Made by a program: the position numbers and the translations under genes
Notes under the pieces: generated by a model
Told to the model about the DNA's origin: nothing
Database searches by the model: none
What the model saw: only the letters and a program-made list of their open reading frames with translations
Shown here: positions 43,001 through 46,904 of the stretch, piece after piece
How positions within the stretch are numbered: the stretch's first letter is position 1
How the letters are laid out: each line of letters begins with the position of its first letter
Assembly (NCBI GenBank): GCA_951640165.1
Contig: OX621265.1
Coordinates: forward strand, 16,257,001-16,321,000
Direction of reading: 5' to 3'
DNA from: Pseudoips prasinana
Taxonomy: Eukaryota > Arthropoda > Insecta > Lepidoptera > Nolidae
DNA length: 64,000 nt

Positions 43001-45852
43001 TAGTACGGCAGTGTTGCTTCGTGCTCGACTTGGCGGGGTACAGCCGTGCCCCCTGATAGTCGTAAGCACGTAACGTCAATTTAATCAAACCACCTTCATT
43101 TTGGGAAAATGGAATTCTGTCCAGCTAAGCCCGATAATAAATTTGTTGTATCCTCGGGTAAATTTGTTGTAGAATCAGTATATTTGATATGAACATTATT
43201 GAATTGAAAGATCTACGATACATTAATATCTTGTTATGTTTTATTTTTCACTACGATACATTAATATCTTGTTATGTTTTATTTTTCAGGATTCCTCGCC
43301 AACAATTTACGAGAGAACATCAAGTATTCTACAGCAAAAGCTATTTGGTACTGCTACTTGATCGAGTTTAATAACAACATTTTGTACAAAATATTTCTTT
43401 GGTTGCTACATTACATACCTGCATATATAATGGATCTCTTATGTGCTGCAATGGGAAAATGGCCTAAAGGAGTAACGTCGTAAGTATAAACATAAAATCT
43501 TCTCTTCAGATCTATTCAAACAAATATAATTTTATATTTATTACTTAAAAAAATAGACAATGTCTAGTGAGAATTAATATTCTAGAAATTCTGTAGAGTA
43601 GCTGAGCGTATTTCTTTAGCATGTAAAGCCATGCTTACCGCAAAACTAAATAATAAATAAAAATAAACATTAGAAATCCTAGAAAAAATAAAATAAAAAT
43701 TAAACTGACTTTGAAAGTTGTAATAAATATAAATAAGGGGAACTTCTACCTGAGGTTAATTTATGTCGTTGATCACACTACCGCTAAAACAACAACATGT
43801 CAAAAACCGTGGTTTAACATTCTCTTCACCACTCATTTTTACCTGTTTATTCAAATCGAAAAAATCTTATCATAGCCGCAAGACGTCCTTTGCTGATTAT
43901 GAGCCTCCTCCAAAGATCTACTCTTGCTGGTTTTGTGTTATACGAATCTATTAGCTTCCAGCGAGGCTTACAAGATTATCTGCTCACACTGCGTATTCCG
44001 ATTCATGGACTTCACTGGCCCTGCTCTGGTTGCCTTGGTTTGACATATTTTTCTATTTGTGGGCTCCATTGTAGTTTTAAGTCAATTGTGGTACCCAAAA
44101 TACTGTTGCCTCAACAGGAGCCAATCCAGCTCCATTAAGTTTTACATTGGTTGTCAACTGTTTCACATTAGTTATAGTTAATTTGCTTATCATTAAGCAC
44201 AAGATTATTGGCATTAAATCAATGAAAAACTTTAGAGATTCTTCGTTAACAACATCAAAATTGCTTAACGGTCACTTAATTTTGGATGTCAAGGAAGTAT
44301 CATCTACAAATAACACAATCTCAGGCTTATCTTTTATATAATAACATAAATCATTTACGCAAACTAAAAACAATAATAGGCCAAGAAATTACCCTTGTGG
44401 GACGCCCATTATCACTGGAGATCCCGCAGATATCTAACTATTTCGACCTTATAATTCTTATTACCCTAGTAAGGAATCAGAAGTTTAAGAGCCTTGTTTT
44501 CAATACCGTAAAGGTGTAATTTTCTGACCAGAGAATCAAGATGCATACAATAGAATGCTTTGGACAAATCGCAATAGATACCTAATGCAAAATGCCGTAA
44601 TGTACTTTTTTATAAGTTGACCCGTACATCTATGGTTGAACAACCCTTTGTGAATCCCAACTGTTTCTGGTGTAGTAAATTATGTATTTTAAAGTGTTTG
44701 AGCAAATGGCTAAGCGTAAGCTTTCTAAATATTTTATTAAAATTGAGCAACATAGAAATAGGTCGAAAGTTTGAAGGGTCTGAAGTGTAACCAGCTTCAA
44801 ATAAAGGAATGATTTTACTATAGTTCATGTGTATTTGGTGACATGTCAGCAAATACACCTGATGCAACTCAGCAATTGAACACAATAGATAAGTGTGGGG
44901 TGATTATAGTAATAATTAATGAAATAGTCTTAATAGATAAACCCCATAAATCCCTTGTGTTTTGCAGATTAATACTTATTTAAGTATTTGATATATCTTT
45001 ATGGCTAACTACTGAAAATTAAAAATGTGTGTCACACGACCCTGCGCTTTACTTGAGTATCAGCTCAGCAGATATAGTAGAACATAAAATTACTAGGTCA
45101 ACCACGACTGGAATATACAAAAAATATATTTGAAGCTATTTTTTATTCTTACGTTAAAATCACAGATACATATTTTTATTTGAAATGTCTCAGTATTGAT
45201 TATCTTCCAAGTAGTTTCGATTATATTTGTGTAAGATTTATATACAGAGAAGAAGAAACGATTAAATTAATTTGTGACAACTACAAACTACTCAGAAAGT
45301 TGCTGACTGACATGGCATAAAATTTTTTGACCATACTGAACTATTGGTCAGTATGGCTTCAAAACATTAAAAATACTTCAAAAGTATCCATTTTTAGGGA
45401 GACCTGTCTATGAGTGTACAACACAAAATAATAATATAACTAAAATATATTGCATTTTATATCAATAAATGTCTCTTTTCAGATTTGTTGACGTATACGT
45501 GAAAGTGGATAAATTTGCAGAAATATTCAATTTTTTCCTGTCTAACACGTGGGATTTTAAAAACGATAATGTTGAAGCAATGTTGAGAAGGATGAGCGCA
45601 GCTGATAAGGCAATATATAACTGTGATTTAAGTACAATAGATTTAGCTGAATTCTGCATAAGTTGGGCTATAGGTATCAGAAAATATATTGTAAAAGATG
45701 GCCTCGAAAACACTAACGCTGCGTACAGTAAACAAAAGAAACTGAAAATTGCAAACTACATTGCCGTCGCTTTTTACTTTTTATTGATATGTTATGTAAT
45801 GTACCGCATATGGTATTTAATGAAAACTGTATTATATTTTTTTTCGGTTTAG
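12854..45852 (+). CDS. Fatty acyl-CoA reductase (alcohol-forming), ten-exon gene
   Basis: Ten exons (12854-13023, 13666-13756, 19994-20116, 23960-24084, 31681-31839, 32602-32711, 34800-34867, 35221-35416, 43290-43479, 45483-45852) join in phase into 533 codons plus TAG, the usual size of an insect FAR. FARs use NADPH to reduce fatty acyl-CoA to fatty alcohol for waxes, pheromones or tracheal and cuticular lipids, normally at the ER or peroxisome membrane. Visible marks: TGGSGFIG (residues 41-48), the [10 protein letters not shown] block, the active-site YAFTK (232-236), PVDYV, the HYIPAY block and the FAR C-domain with GIRKYI. A hydrophobic stretch follows near the C-terminus. All introns are GT-AG. 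Most of the 33 kb is transposable elements in introns. The family is certain; the subtype (wax or pheromone) is not. Confidence 0.95.
13258..13400 (+). repeat. tRNA-derived SINE, family A, headless copy in intron 1
   Basis: Shares gtctgggtgtaattatctat, gggatcagatggccgtgtgt and the tail gatatttatttatttg with the copy at 8598. The tRNA-like head is missing. Confidence 0.65.
13430..13605 (+). mobile_element. LINE ORF C-terminus and 3' tail
   Basis: The + strand encodes [20 protein letters not shown] and then [15 protein letters not shown], the typical end of an RTE-like LINE ORF. It is followed by gtggacgtctttcggctgat and a (gat)n tail at about 13588-13602. The (GAT)n end is the usual 3' terminus of this family. 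5' truncated; lies in intron 1 of the reductase. Confidence 0.7.
13666..13756 (+). CDS. Reductase exon 2 (residues 57-87)
   Basis: Acceptor ttgcag, donor CCG before GTAAGT. It encodes [17 protein letters not shown], the second strand of the Rossmann fold with the LMRPKK sequence usual in FARs (binds the cofactor phosphate side). It ends in phase 0. Confidence 0.93.
14657..15119 (-). pseudogene. LINE ORF2 C-terminal region
   Basis: The block at 14931-15119 reads [18 protein letters not shown] and [11 protein letters not shown], matching the RT thumb of the related element at 39337-39430. The block at 14657-14878 reads [17 protein letters not shown], the ORF2 end. Two frames are involved, so it is not functional. 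Confidence 0.7.
15214..15966 (-). pseudogene. LINE reverse transcriptase, interrupted by hairpins
   Basis: [13 protein letters not shown] and [13 protein letters not shown] give RT motifs 5 and 6 with the catalytic ADD. The expected [10 protein letters not shown] sequence is replaced at 15461-15554 by two perfect palindromes, so the palm is disrupted. The region 15560-15966 carries older, frame-broken finger sequence. Confidence 0.75.
15461..15554. repeat. Two consecutive perfect hairpins inside LINE RT
   Basis: Hairpin 1: 18-bp arms 15461-15478 and 15481-15498, 2-nt loop. Hairpin 2: 22-bp arms 15510-15531 and 15533-15554, 1-nt loop. The two are 11 nt apart. Confidence 0.9.
15968..16489 (-). 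pseudogene. LINE ORF2 segment between endonuclease and RT
   Basis: A 173-codon open stretch. It contains [16 protein letters not shown] and later [16 protein letters not shown], the CxGxDGI approach to RT motif 1. Similar text occurs in the + strand element at 38160-38500, showing the two LINEs are related. Confidence 0.7.
16816..17532 (-). pseudogene. LINE apurinic-type endonuclease (two frames)
   Basis: The block at 17272-17532 has [12 protein letters not shown], the LTE catalytic Glu region. The block at 16816-17235 has [12 protein letters not shown] and [12 protein letters not shown], the DHxP catalytic end. Together they form an endonuclease/exonuclease/phosphatase fold, split by a frame change at about 17250. 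Confidence 0.75.
18535..19005 (-). pseudogene. LINE ORF1 N-terminal part with coiled coil
   Basis: The likely ATG is at 19003-19005 ([12 protein letters not shown]). After a short low-complexity head with [10 protein letters not shown], the sequence turns into a coiled-coil stretch ([20 protein letters not shown] and on). It ends at a stop at 18535; the rest of ORF1 (about 17700-18530) is frame-broken. ORF1 proteins bind the element RNA. Confidence 0.65.
19557..19720. repeat. Palindromic unit related to the 12480 foldback element
   Basis: It shares agtttacttactcgat with the arm at 12480-12549 and has a degenerate mirrored block (aataaactacatgaacttgt) at its right side. It lies in intron 2, 270 bp before exon 3. 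Confidence 0.55.
19761..19902. repeat. 142-bp MITE with TIR tgtacagacgccagcaca
   Basis: tgtacagacgccagcaca at 19761 is matched by its inverted complement ending at 19902. A second copy lies in reverse orientation at 26950-27072, sharing the inner block ctttcaattggg. Non-coding, so non-autonomous. It ends 91 bp before exon 3. Confidence 0.85.
19994..20116 (+). CDS. Reductase exon 3 (residues 88-128)
   Basis: Acceptor ttttctag, donor GAG before GTATTT. It encodes VFDTLR and then [15 protein letters not shown], the conserved IxGDv...LGLS block of the FAR N-domain. Exactly 41 codons, phase 0 at both ends. It is separated from exon 2 by 6.2 kb, most of it a Jockey-type LINE. Confidence 0.93.
20117..20700. 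other. Intron 3 sequence, no gene seen
   Basis: Open stretches here lack domains and splice context. No repeat boundary was recognised. Confidence 0.5.
20725..21120 (+). pseudogene. LINE endonuclease N-terminal fragment
   Basis: [14 protein letters not shown], then [15 protein letters not shown] with the catalytic LTETWL, and [13 protein letters not shown] are standard for Jockey-type endonucleases. The frame stays open into the GC-rich junction but loses similarity after about 21125. Confidence 0.8.
21345..22258 (+). pseudogene. LINE reverse transcriptase fragments
   Basis: [15 protein letters not shown] gives motif 3 with the first catalytic Asp. [16 protein letters not shown] and [12 protein letters not shown] give motifs 4-5 with the FADD box. 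[20 protein letters not shown] is the thumb. Frame changes occur at about 21475 and 21830, and a stop at 22040. Confidence 0.8.
22314..22360 (+). repeat. Solo fragment of Tc1 terminal repeat
   Basis: aatacacacatcaaaactgt followed by ctagggatattttaaat matches the terminal repeats of the Tc1 element at 29767-31374. No transposase lies beside it, so it is a relic end or a solo inverted repeat. Confidence 0.65.
22430..22925 (+). pseudogene. LINE RNase H/C-terminal tail fragment
   Basis: The + strand reads [18 protein letters not shown] and later VVYYNGSC, matching the minus-strand LINE end at 49242-49484 (ILRECDLWQIQRDIMLNSL). The shared 3' UTR follows. Several stops are present. Confidence 0.65.
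22923..23449. repeat. Nested, overlapping inverted repeats
   Basis: Arm A 22923-23047 pairs with 23173-23298 (about 125 bp). Arm B 23062-23189 pairs with 23322-23449 (128 bp). Arm B overlaps the right copy of A. The block ctcagtgtctattcatagta occurs three times (at 22927 and 23300 on +, and ending at 23293 on -). The unit seems built from the LINE 3' UTR also present at 48920-49020. Confidence 0.9.
23604..23700. repeat. Foldback element of about 97 bp
   Basis: acactgttggaggc at the left and its complement at the right end; the arms meet around attgaaccggtgttcaat. Imperfect pairing over most of the length. Confidence 0.75.
23733..23920 (+). CDS. Small unknown ORF (62 aa) in intron 3
   Basis: The ATG at 23733 opens an acidic 62-codon frame beginning [15 protein letters not shown] and ending [10 protein letters not shown] before TAG. 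I recognise no family. It ends 40 bp before reductase exon 4 and shares the + strand. It has no cysteine pattern, signal or membrane stretch. It may be chance or a scrap of transposon coding sequence, and is unlikely to be an alternative exon because no splice sites frame it. Confidence 0.2.
23960..24084 (+). CDS. Reductase exon 4 (residues 129-170)
   Basis: Acceptor tttgcag, donor AAA before GTAAGT. It encodes [14 protein letters not shown] and [16 protein letters not shown], the most conserved FAR block, covering Rossmann strand 4 and the following helix. Phase 0 in, phase 2 out. Confidence 0.95.
24119..24736. repeat. TIR element with about 100-bp inverted arms
   Basis: gagtgattcctcaactcgcc at 24121-24217 pairs with 24639-24734. 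The interior (about 420 bp) is AT-rich and non-coding. MITE-like, without transposase; it lies at the start of intron 4. Confidence 0.85.
24780..24968 (+). repeat. Retroelement 3' end with poly(A)
   Basis: Non-coding text ending in ataaataaat and a run of A (about 24953-24963) directly before the LTR element. It reads as a short 3' fragment of a LINE. Confidence 0.45.
24969..25312 (+). repeat. 5' LTR
   Basis: Starts TGTAAG and ends ACA. 344 bp, matching 26008-26351 except a/t near 25160. Contains an aataaa signal at about 25247. Confidence 0.93.
25314..25331 (+). promoter_or_regulatory. Primer-binding site, tRNA-Lys type
   Basis: tggcgcccaacgtggggc starts one base after the LTR. It is complementary to the 3' end of the lysine tRNA used by many Gypsy-type elements and some retroviruses. 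Confidence 0.88.
25418..25972 (+). CDS. Partial Gag fused to polyprotein C-terminus
   Basis: The ATG at 25418 opens a 184-codon frame. Residues 1-125 are a retrotransposon Gag capsid-like region with [20 protein letters not shown], the WW...W..F pattern of Ty3/Gypsy and Arc-type Gag. After about residue 135 the text switches to [13 protein letters not shown] and ends [12 protein letters not shown], a basic tail of the kind found at the end of integrase. The join is in frame, so an internal deletion made a Gag-integrase-tail fusion. No zinc knuckle remains. Confidence 0.75.
   Translation: MSVNMTDTQFQQLLLTLGGSRRGSMATCKATYDGTKDRETVEAFLTAIRVFKQIESITDGDALTGLPLVLKGEAAVWWQGTKSAIKEWNEFEKVLRTAFAPKKPEYLIYLEICGEKQSTDVPTDSFVSRKKIHGPSSYEVAEPSKPDLTLGIYHASALTPYKGSTPDIPKPARPLRRRGRPKKQ
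26008..26351 (+). repeat. 3' LTR
   Basis: 344 bp, preceded by the purine tract aatgggggagaa. Almost identical to the 5' LTR, implying recent insertion. Confidence 0.93.
26352..26689. other. Intron 4 sequence, no gene seen
   Basis: Only short mirrored blocks (accagtgttg...acactggt at about 26408) are present; no coding sequence. Confidence 0.5.
26690..26935 (-). repeat. tRNA-derived SINE, family A
   Basis: The tail side (aataataatatcctgggaca) is at the left and the head (gggaatcgaactcacgacct, a decayed B box in complement) at the right. The body shares gccatctgatcccaaactaa with other copies. Confidence 0.7.
26950..27072 (-). repeat. Second copy of the tgtacagacgccagcaca MITE
   Basis: In complement it matches 19761-19870, including ccagcacatctagcta and ctttcaattggg. 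The other terminus is missing. Confidence 0.7.
27073..28012. other. Intron 4 sequence; short SINE fragment only
   Basis: A family A SINE tail fragment lies at 27838-27890 (gatcagatagatggtcgtat, then tattattatt). A short palindrome acttactcact ... agtgagtaagt sits at 27290-27317. Otherwise nothing recognisable. Confidence 0.5.
28013..28475. repeat. TIR element with about 100-bp arms
   Basis: The left arm 28020-28125 includes gagttgacattcaaacgcaa and tccgaatcacccccatgt; the right arm 28376-28474 is its complement. The interior is AT-rich and non-coding. The right end abuts the LINE fragment that starts at about 28477. Confidence 0.85.
28477..29383 (+). mobile_element. LINE RT fragment, 5' truncated
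   Basis: The + strand encodes [34 protein letters not shown] with the ADD box, [13 protein letters not shown] and [18 protein letters not shown], then [13 protein letters not shown]. The same family appears at 57868-59220 (minus). Stops at about 28603 and 28687 make it dead. Its 3' UTR ends in aataaagaaag and runs into the TTCTA array. Confidence 0.82.
29384..29588 (+). repeat. (TTCTA)41 microsatellite
   Basis: About 205 bp of uninterrupted TTCTA units starting right at the LINE 3' end. It gives long spurious ORFs. LINEs of the CR1/L2 group end in short tandem repeats, so the array probably seeded from the LINE tail and expanded. Confidence 0.95.
29685..29750. repeat. Imperfect hairpin
   Basis: cttggctcttgaccaag (29685-29701) and cttgctcaagagccaag (29734-29750) pair except at the ends of the stem. 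Confidence 0.6.
29767..31374 (+). mobile_element. Tc1-type DNA transposon with apparently intact transposase
   Basis: The terminal inverted repeats share tacacacatcaac and tctagggata (left 29767-29802, complement at 31340-31374). About 1.6 kb in length with one transposase ORF, the usual Tc1 size. The exact outer ends and a TA target duplication are not clear. It sits in sense orientation in intron 4. Confidence 0.85.
30072..31097 (+). CDS. Tc1-like DD34E transposase, 341 aa
   Basis: The ATG at 30072 ([16 protein letters not shown]) starts an uninterrupted frame to TGA. Residues 1-110 form two helix-turn-helix units that would bind the terminal repeats ([17 protein letters not shown], then [15 protein letters not shown]). 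The catalytic domain has LFTDESRYG (first Asp), [11 protein letters not shown] (second Asp) and [12 protein letters not shown] (Glu); 34 residues separate the second Asp and the Glu. The length matches the family. It catalyses cut-and-paste transposition at TA sites. No stop or frameshift is seen, so activity is possible but unproven. Confidence 0.93.
   Translation: MPRHHLSRDEMLRAVGMLQNGAIQRVVAESLGTSQNVVSRLWSRYRATGDVAERHTGRYRVTTQRQDRFLQMTARRLPNITAMQLVQRLQEGQQLLVSDQTVRRRLHEVGLHARRPLRVPALRRGNRGRRLLWAQEHLTWSDQQWSLVLFTDESRYGFHPDSRRTRVWRTPGRVSRLRHPQEVHSYQGGTIMVWAGIRIGGRTQLIWIQGSMTAHRYREEVVERVIVSLRALTGQEFQLMHDNAPSHTARLVRAALREHDVQVLDWPPQSPDLNPIEHAWDMLQRRALRDFPPNLTTEEQLFEHLKRTWDCIPQQDIDTLILSMENRCRCVINVRGGNTDY
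31379..31437. repeat. Perfect 27-bp hairpin, 5-nt loop
   Basis: 31379-31405 (starts gatatgcgacaagctaacct) is the exact complement of 31411-31437; loop tactt. It begins 4 bp after the Tc1 right terminus. Confidence 0.95.
31455..31630 (-). repeat. tRNA-derived SINE, family B
   Basis: In complement it begins with gtcacgggttcgagtcccgc, a good Pol III B box, followed by acaactatttgtgcgacccg and ctgagtctggatgtag. The truncated relative is at 8283. It ends 50 bp before reductase exon 5. Confidence 0.75.
31681..31839 (+). CDS. Reductase exon 5 (residues 170-223)
   Basis: Acceptor atttttcag, donor AAG before GTATGT. It encodes [17 protein letters not shown], including the catalytic-region STAYS, then a variable helical segment with FYPSPIDP. 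Phases match exon 4 (2 in) and exon 6 (2 out). Intron 4 before it is 7.6 kb and holds an LTR element, a LINE and a Tc1 transposon. Confidence 0.94.
31925..32110 (-). repeat. LINE C-terminus and 3' tail, degenerate
   Basis: The complement shows the gatgat-type end and aaaggcctcccccaa, acgtttt..., gatgatcggtccatctagta, a degraded version of the RPPTRWTDD tail seen at 13430. Confidence 0.65.
32270..32480 (-). repeat. LINE 3'-end repeat copy
   Basis: catcatcatgtcagccaaa, accacgcttggcaaacgggt and tacggggtgagatgggg are shared with the copies at 46300 (minus) and 8882 (plus). Confidence 0.65.
32602..32711 (+). CDS. Reductase exon 6 with active-site YxxxK (residues 223-260)
   Basis: Acceptor ctttttag, donor TTG before GTAAAT. 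It encodes [16 protein letters not shown], holding the Tyr232 and Lys236 pair of short-chain dehydrogenase-type reductases, then [10 protein letters not shown]. Ends in phase 1. Confidence 0.95.
32783..34140 (+). mobile_element. LINE (+) split by a Jockey fragment (-) in intron 6
   Basis: The + strand at 32783-32850 reads [20 protein letters not shown] (RT motif 5). The + strand at 33810-34140 reads [28 protein letters not shown] and [12 protein letters not shown], the ORF end of the same kind of element. Between them lies a minus-strand Jockey RT (32853-33810). The simplest reading is a Jockey insertion plus deletion inside an older LINE. Confidence 0.7.
32853..33873 (-). pseudogene. Jockey-type RT fragment with a long open frame
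   Basis: A 347-codon open stretch. It has [18 protein letters not shown] (RT motif 0), [76 protein letters not shown] (first catalytic Asp), [19 protein letters not shown] and [14 protein letters not shown] (catalytic ADD). Endonuclease and the C-terminus are absent, so it is a fragment even though the RT core is unbroken. The last codons at the left may read across the junction. Confidence 0.85.
34451..34734 (-). mobile_element. 284-bp GC-rich retro-insertion with 10-bp target duplication
   Basis: ttcttcatcc at 34441-34450 is repeated at 34735-34744. Between them lies a poly(T) run (34451-34460, the poly(A) of a minus-strand insert) followed by GC-rich sequence unlike its surroundings. This is a 5'-truncated LINE end or a SINE put in by target-primed reverse transcription. 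Confidence 0.85.
34800..34867 (+). CDS. Reductase exon 7 (residues 260-282)
   Basis: Acceptor gttacag, donor GGG before GTAAGT. It encodes [19 protein letters not shown], matching the EPlpGWvDN..GptG block of FARs. Only 68 nt. A GC-rich retro-insertion with a 10-bp target duplication ends 55 bp upstream of the exon. Confidence 0.94.
35221..35416 (+). CDS. Reductase exon 8 (residues 283-348)
   Basis: Acceptor atttttag, donor GGA before GTAAGT. It encodes [14 protein letters not shown] and then [16 protein letters not shown], the conserved PVDyVvN block ending the N-domain. Ends in phase 1. Confidence 0.94.
35792..36985 (+). pseudogene. LINE ORF1 (Gag-like) with CCHC knuckles, broken
   Basis: 35792-36217 is a charged helical N-part. 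36330-36950 reads [19 protein letters not shown] and [13 protein letters not shown]. The knuckles then continue in another frame: [21 protein letters not shown] (C-x2-C-x4-H-x4-C) and [16 protein letters not shown]1 binds element RNA. A frameshift lies within the first knuckle near 36765. Confidence 0.75.
37045..38129 (+). pseudogene. LINE endonuclease (two frames)
   Basis: [35 protein letters not shown], then after a frame change at 37420 [12 protein letters not shown] and [28 protein letters not shown]. These are the Glu, Asp and DH catalytic blocks of the APE-type endonuclease. Confidence 0.78.
38500..39781 (+). pseudogene. LINE reverse transcriptase (two frames)
   Basis: [36 protein letters not shown] (first Asp), then after a frame change at about 38840 [27 protein letters not shown] (ADD) and [18 protein letters not shown] (thumb). 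The 314-codon second part is open to the normal end of the ORF. Confidence 0.82.
39879..41084 (+). CDS. LINE ORF1 protein, 401 aa, intact
   Basis: The ATG at 39879 is followed by [19 protein letters not shown] and later [20 protein letters not shown], blocks I associate with ORF1 of a lepidopteran CR1/Jockey-superclade LINE. A coiled-coil-like stretch follows ([20 protein letters not shown]), then a Ser/Asn-rich linker, then a C-terminal RRM-like part ([18 protein letters not shown]). It presumably binds element RNA. No stop or frameshift. It ends TAA overlapping the ORF2 start by 11 nt. Confidence 0.75.
   Translation: MSNTLKCISCNIVIDELLAYIQNKVSIADESSLVKICASAFTSEQIQNSKTLLLKSLSSEVRSKVRKGKGKDNRVLNDIIAIFKTEPDVLPVFVARDLEKLPPITFDHLDVSKLLKDLVRVQYEIDSIRSSYVTQEELNNLKTEYESKFVLLSSPAKVTNVNSKRGAHIAKNNMCTSLDLQLEKLGPEPSDGISNSPSNIISNRKEGSLHTTISGDKQSDNCDTGRSDASSIPLTLNASGSSKQLIKPLSSFSEVCASGTNKIYNDGFTLVQSKTKLLKERRKGKMGSVIVQAEEKFRSADRKTPIFISNVHRDTPECDIINYIQKKTGETVILEKIDIKRQCEHTAYKFFVSQSKLEMYLNEELWPQGVIFRRFVNFRPKRRYETSTEMSAGPQNINHVK
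41074..42150 (+). CDS. LINE ORF2 endonuclease part, 358 aa, prematurely ended
   Basis: The ATG at 41074 lies inside the ORF1 stop region. Catalytic blocks: [27 protein letters not shown] (Glu), [16 protein letters not shown] (Asp, Asn), [14 protein letters not shown] and [14 protein letters not shown] (Asp, His). This is a complete APE-type endonuclease domain that would nick target DNA. TAG at 42148-42150 and the missing RT leave only the endonuclease. Confidence 0.8.
   Translation: MSNKDNIHNFVSFNCKNVKRSVQDIRELCKISDIIALQETWLLPEEISFLSTISDEFSCTGVSAVDTSAGILHGRPHGGVALLWRRNLFHDVVIVECGNPRICGVKVTVKDKSFLVLSVYMPTDTVLNLMDFTDVLSSVSAIIDTCSLDYVYILGDFNAHPCSQFYDELSEFCSEQRWTCIDTEILGIQSDTYTFLREAHNSKRWLDHCLVTEATVNSVKNVYVMYDVVWSDHLPLIVECSLESLMPKIFATEMKLNQFVWGERSQSQIESFQKACHARLRLIDFPQSLSKCCDRTCSDPSHKFVINQLYADIVHALKEAALVGRRSSIRYPRKVVIGWNKHVAVAHREAREKFMLWS
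42482..42565 (-). repeat. SINE family A fragment
   Basis: tagataattacacccagac and caaacagacatgttcatgca match the middle of other family A copies, in minus orientation. Confidence 0.6.
42753..42819. repeat. Perfect 32-bp hairpin, 3-nt loop
   Basis: 42753-42784 (starts tatgtacgtaagtgggtaca) is the exact complement of 42788-42819; loop tgg. Confidence 0.95.
42820..43211. other. Intron 8 sequence, no gene seen
   Basis: No domain-bearing ORF or recognisable repeat between the hairpin and the duplicated intron end. Confidence 0.5.
43212..43287 (+). repeat. 38-bp tandem duplication of an intron 3' end
   Basis: ctacgatacattaatatctt... occurs at 43212-43249 and again at 43250-43287. Each copy includes the pyrimidine tract, but only the second is followed by the AG used for exon 9. 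Confidence 0.92.
43290..43479 (+). CDS. Reductase exon 9 (residues 348-411)
   Basis: Acceptor tttttcag, donor GTC before GTAAGT. It encodes [11 protein letters not shown] and [13 protein letters not shown], the start of the FAR C-terminal domain (HyiPAy...D). The 3' end of the preceding intron, including its pyrimidine tract, is tandemly duplicated (43212-43287). Confidence 0.93.
43800..44900 (-). mobile_element. LINE RT fragment, degenerate, in intron 9
   Basis: Minus strand: 44610-44885 reads [19 protein letters not shown] and [16 protein letters not shown]. About 44470-44600 reads [14 protein letters not shown] (motif 3) and about 44250-44340 reads [12 protein letters not shown] (motif 5). 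Multiple stops. Confidence 0.75.
44901..45482. other. Intron 9 sequence, no gene seen
   Basis: Plain AT-rich intron leading to the exon 10 acceptor. Confidence 0.6.
45483..45852 (+). CDS. Reductase exon 10, C-terminal domain and stop (residues 411-533)
   Basis: Acceptor cttttcag; TAG at 45850-45852. It encodes the rest of the FAR C-domain ([19 protein letters not shown], then [11 protein letters not shown]), followed by a hydrophobic stretch [20 protein letters not shown] near the end, a likely membrane anchor. ATTAAA at about 45855 could serve as a variant poly(A) signal. The last 126 nt of coding sequence plus 3' UTR are duplicated at 46081-46268. Confidence 0.94.
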
Positions 45853-45920
45853 TAATTAAATTATTATATTGCTTAATTGTTATTTAATTTATTTATCTGA
45901 AATGTATCTGACATGATAAT

Positions 45921-46314
45921 AATGATGAGCAATCAGCTTAATATAATTACTAAAATGGATGCAAACAAATCACCTGGCTGCGACCTGATACGTATGTCCG
46001 ACTTAAAATTAATTGTAAATGAGGTCAGTCCTGTACTGGCAAGACTTGTTAATTTATCTGTTAAGCTAAAAAAATTCCCCAGTTAACAAAAGAAACTAAA
46101 AATTGCAAACTACTTTGCCGTCGGTTTTTACTTTTTATTGATATGTTATGTAATGTACGGAATATGGTACTTAATGAAAACCGTATTATATTTTTTTTCT
46201 GCATGGTAATTAAATTTTTATATTGCTTAGTTGTTGTTTAATTTATTTAATTGAAATGTATCTTACCCAGGCTCTAATTCAGATCGCCTTATATTAAGTT
46301 GATTGCTCATCATT
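45921..46314. repeat. Inverted repeat flanking a LINE scrap and the duplicated reductase end
   Basis: aatgatgagcaatcagctta (45921-45946) and the near-complement attaagttgattgctcatca (46290-46314) bracket a region holding a LINE fragment (45953-46085; + strand KMDANKSPGCDLIRMSDLKL, RT motif 0-like) and the copied reductase end. Confidence 0.75.
46081..46268 (+). pseudogene. Duplicated C-terminus and 3' UTR of the reductase
   Basis: About 90 percent identical to 45727-45915. It still encodes [19 protein letters not shown] and ends FFSAW before TAA, so the membrane-anchor frame is open. It lacks the upstream C-domain and begins exactly at the duplicated agt(t/a)aacaaaag block, so it is a partial exon copy rather than an extra gene. 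It includes the same attaaa-containing 3' UTR. Confidence 0.85.
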
Positions 46315-46560
46315 ACCATCATATCAGCCAAATGACGTCCATTGCTGGACAAAGACTTCACAGATATATGTCCATCATTTGAAGTGAAATACCATAATCG
46401 CCACGCTTGGTAAACGGGTTGGCGATCGCAGTATGATGGTCATACAAAGAGACGTTGTTGCTCCTTCTCTGATTGATATCCCCGCTACTTAACTTGTACA
46501 GCCTCTTCGGGATGAGATGGGGTGGCGATATTCCATGCCGTCAGTCACACATGTCAATGA
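46300..46560 (-). repeat. LINE 3'-end repeat copy
   Basis: catcattaccatcatatcag, cgccacgcttggtaaacggg and gggatgagatggggtgg are shared with 32270-32480. Confidence 0.65.
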
Positions 46561-46904
46561 TTGCAGCTACCTAGACGCTAATGAGGAGATGCTAAATAAA
46601 CGCAAATAAGCATCCACATAACCATTGCATTCAATTTATATTCTGACTGTACAAGTTTTACTTTCGTAAAAATCTCATGAGTCGCCCAATTCATTGGCAT
46701 ATTGTTTCTTTTTCAATATCCTTATTCCCAATTCTTTTGCTACCTGCAAGGGATATTTATCTTCAACTCTACCCCTAGGTGATCGCACTTACAAGCGCTT
46801 TTAATTTTTTTTCGTCTAAAATAATTTATATTCTTATTCATTTATTTTGAATGCAATCAAACTCTGAAAGATTAATTTAAAATATGATCAGAGGGCTGAC
46901 CTAA

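Noticed and set aside
46081..46268. Alternative last exon of the reductase with acceptor at 46081
   Set aside because: The ag at 46081-46082 is part of the duplicated block itself, and no partner donor upstream keeps the C-domain in frame; treated as a partial exon duplication.
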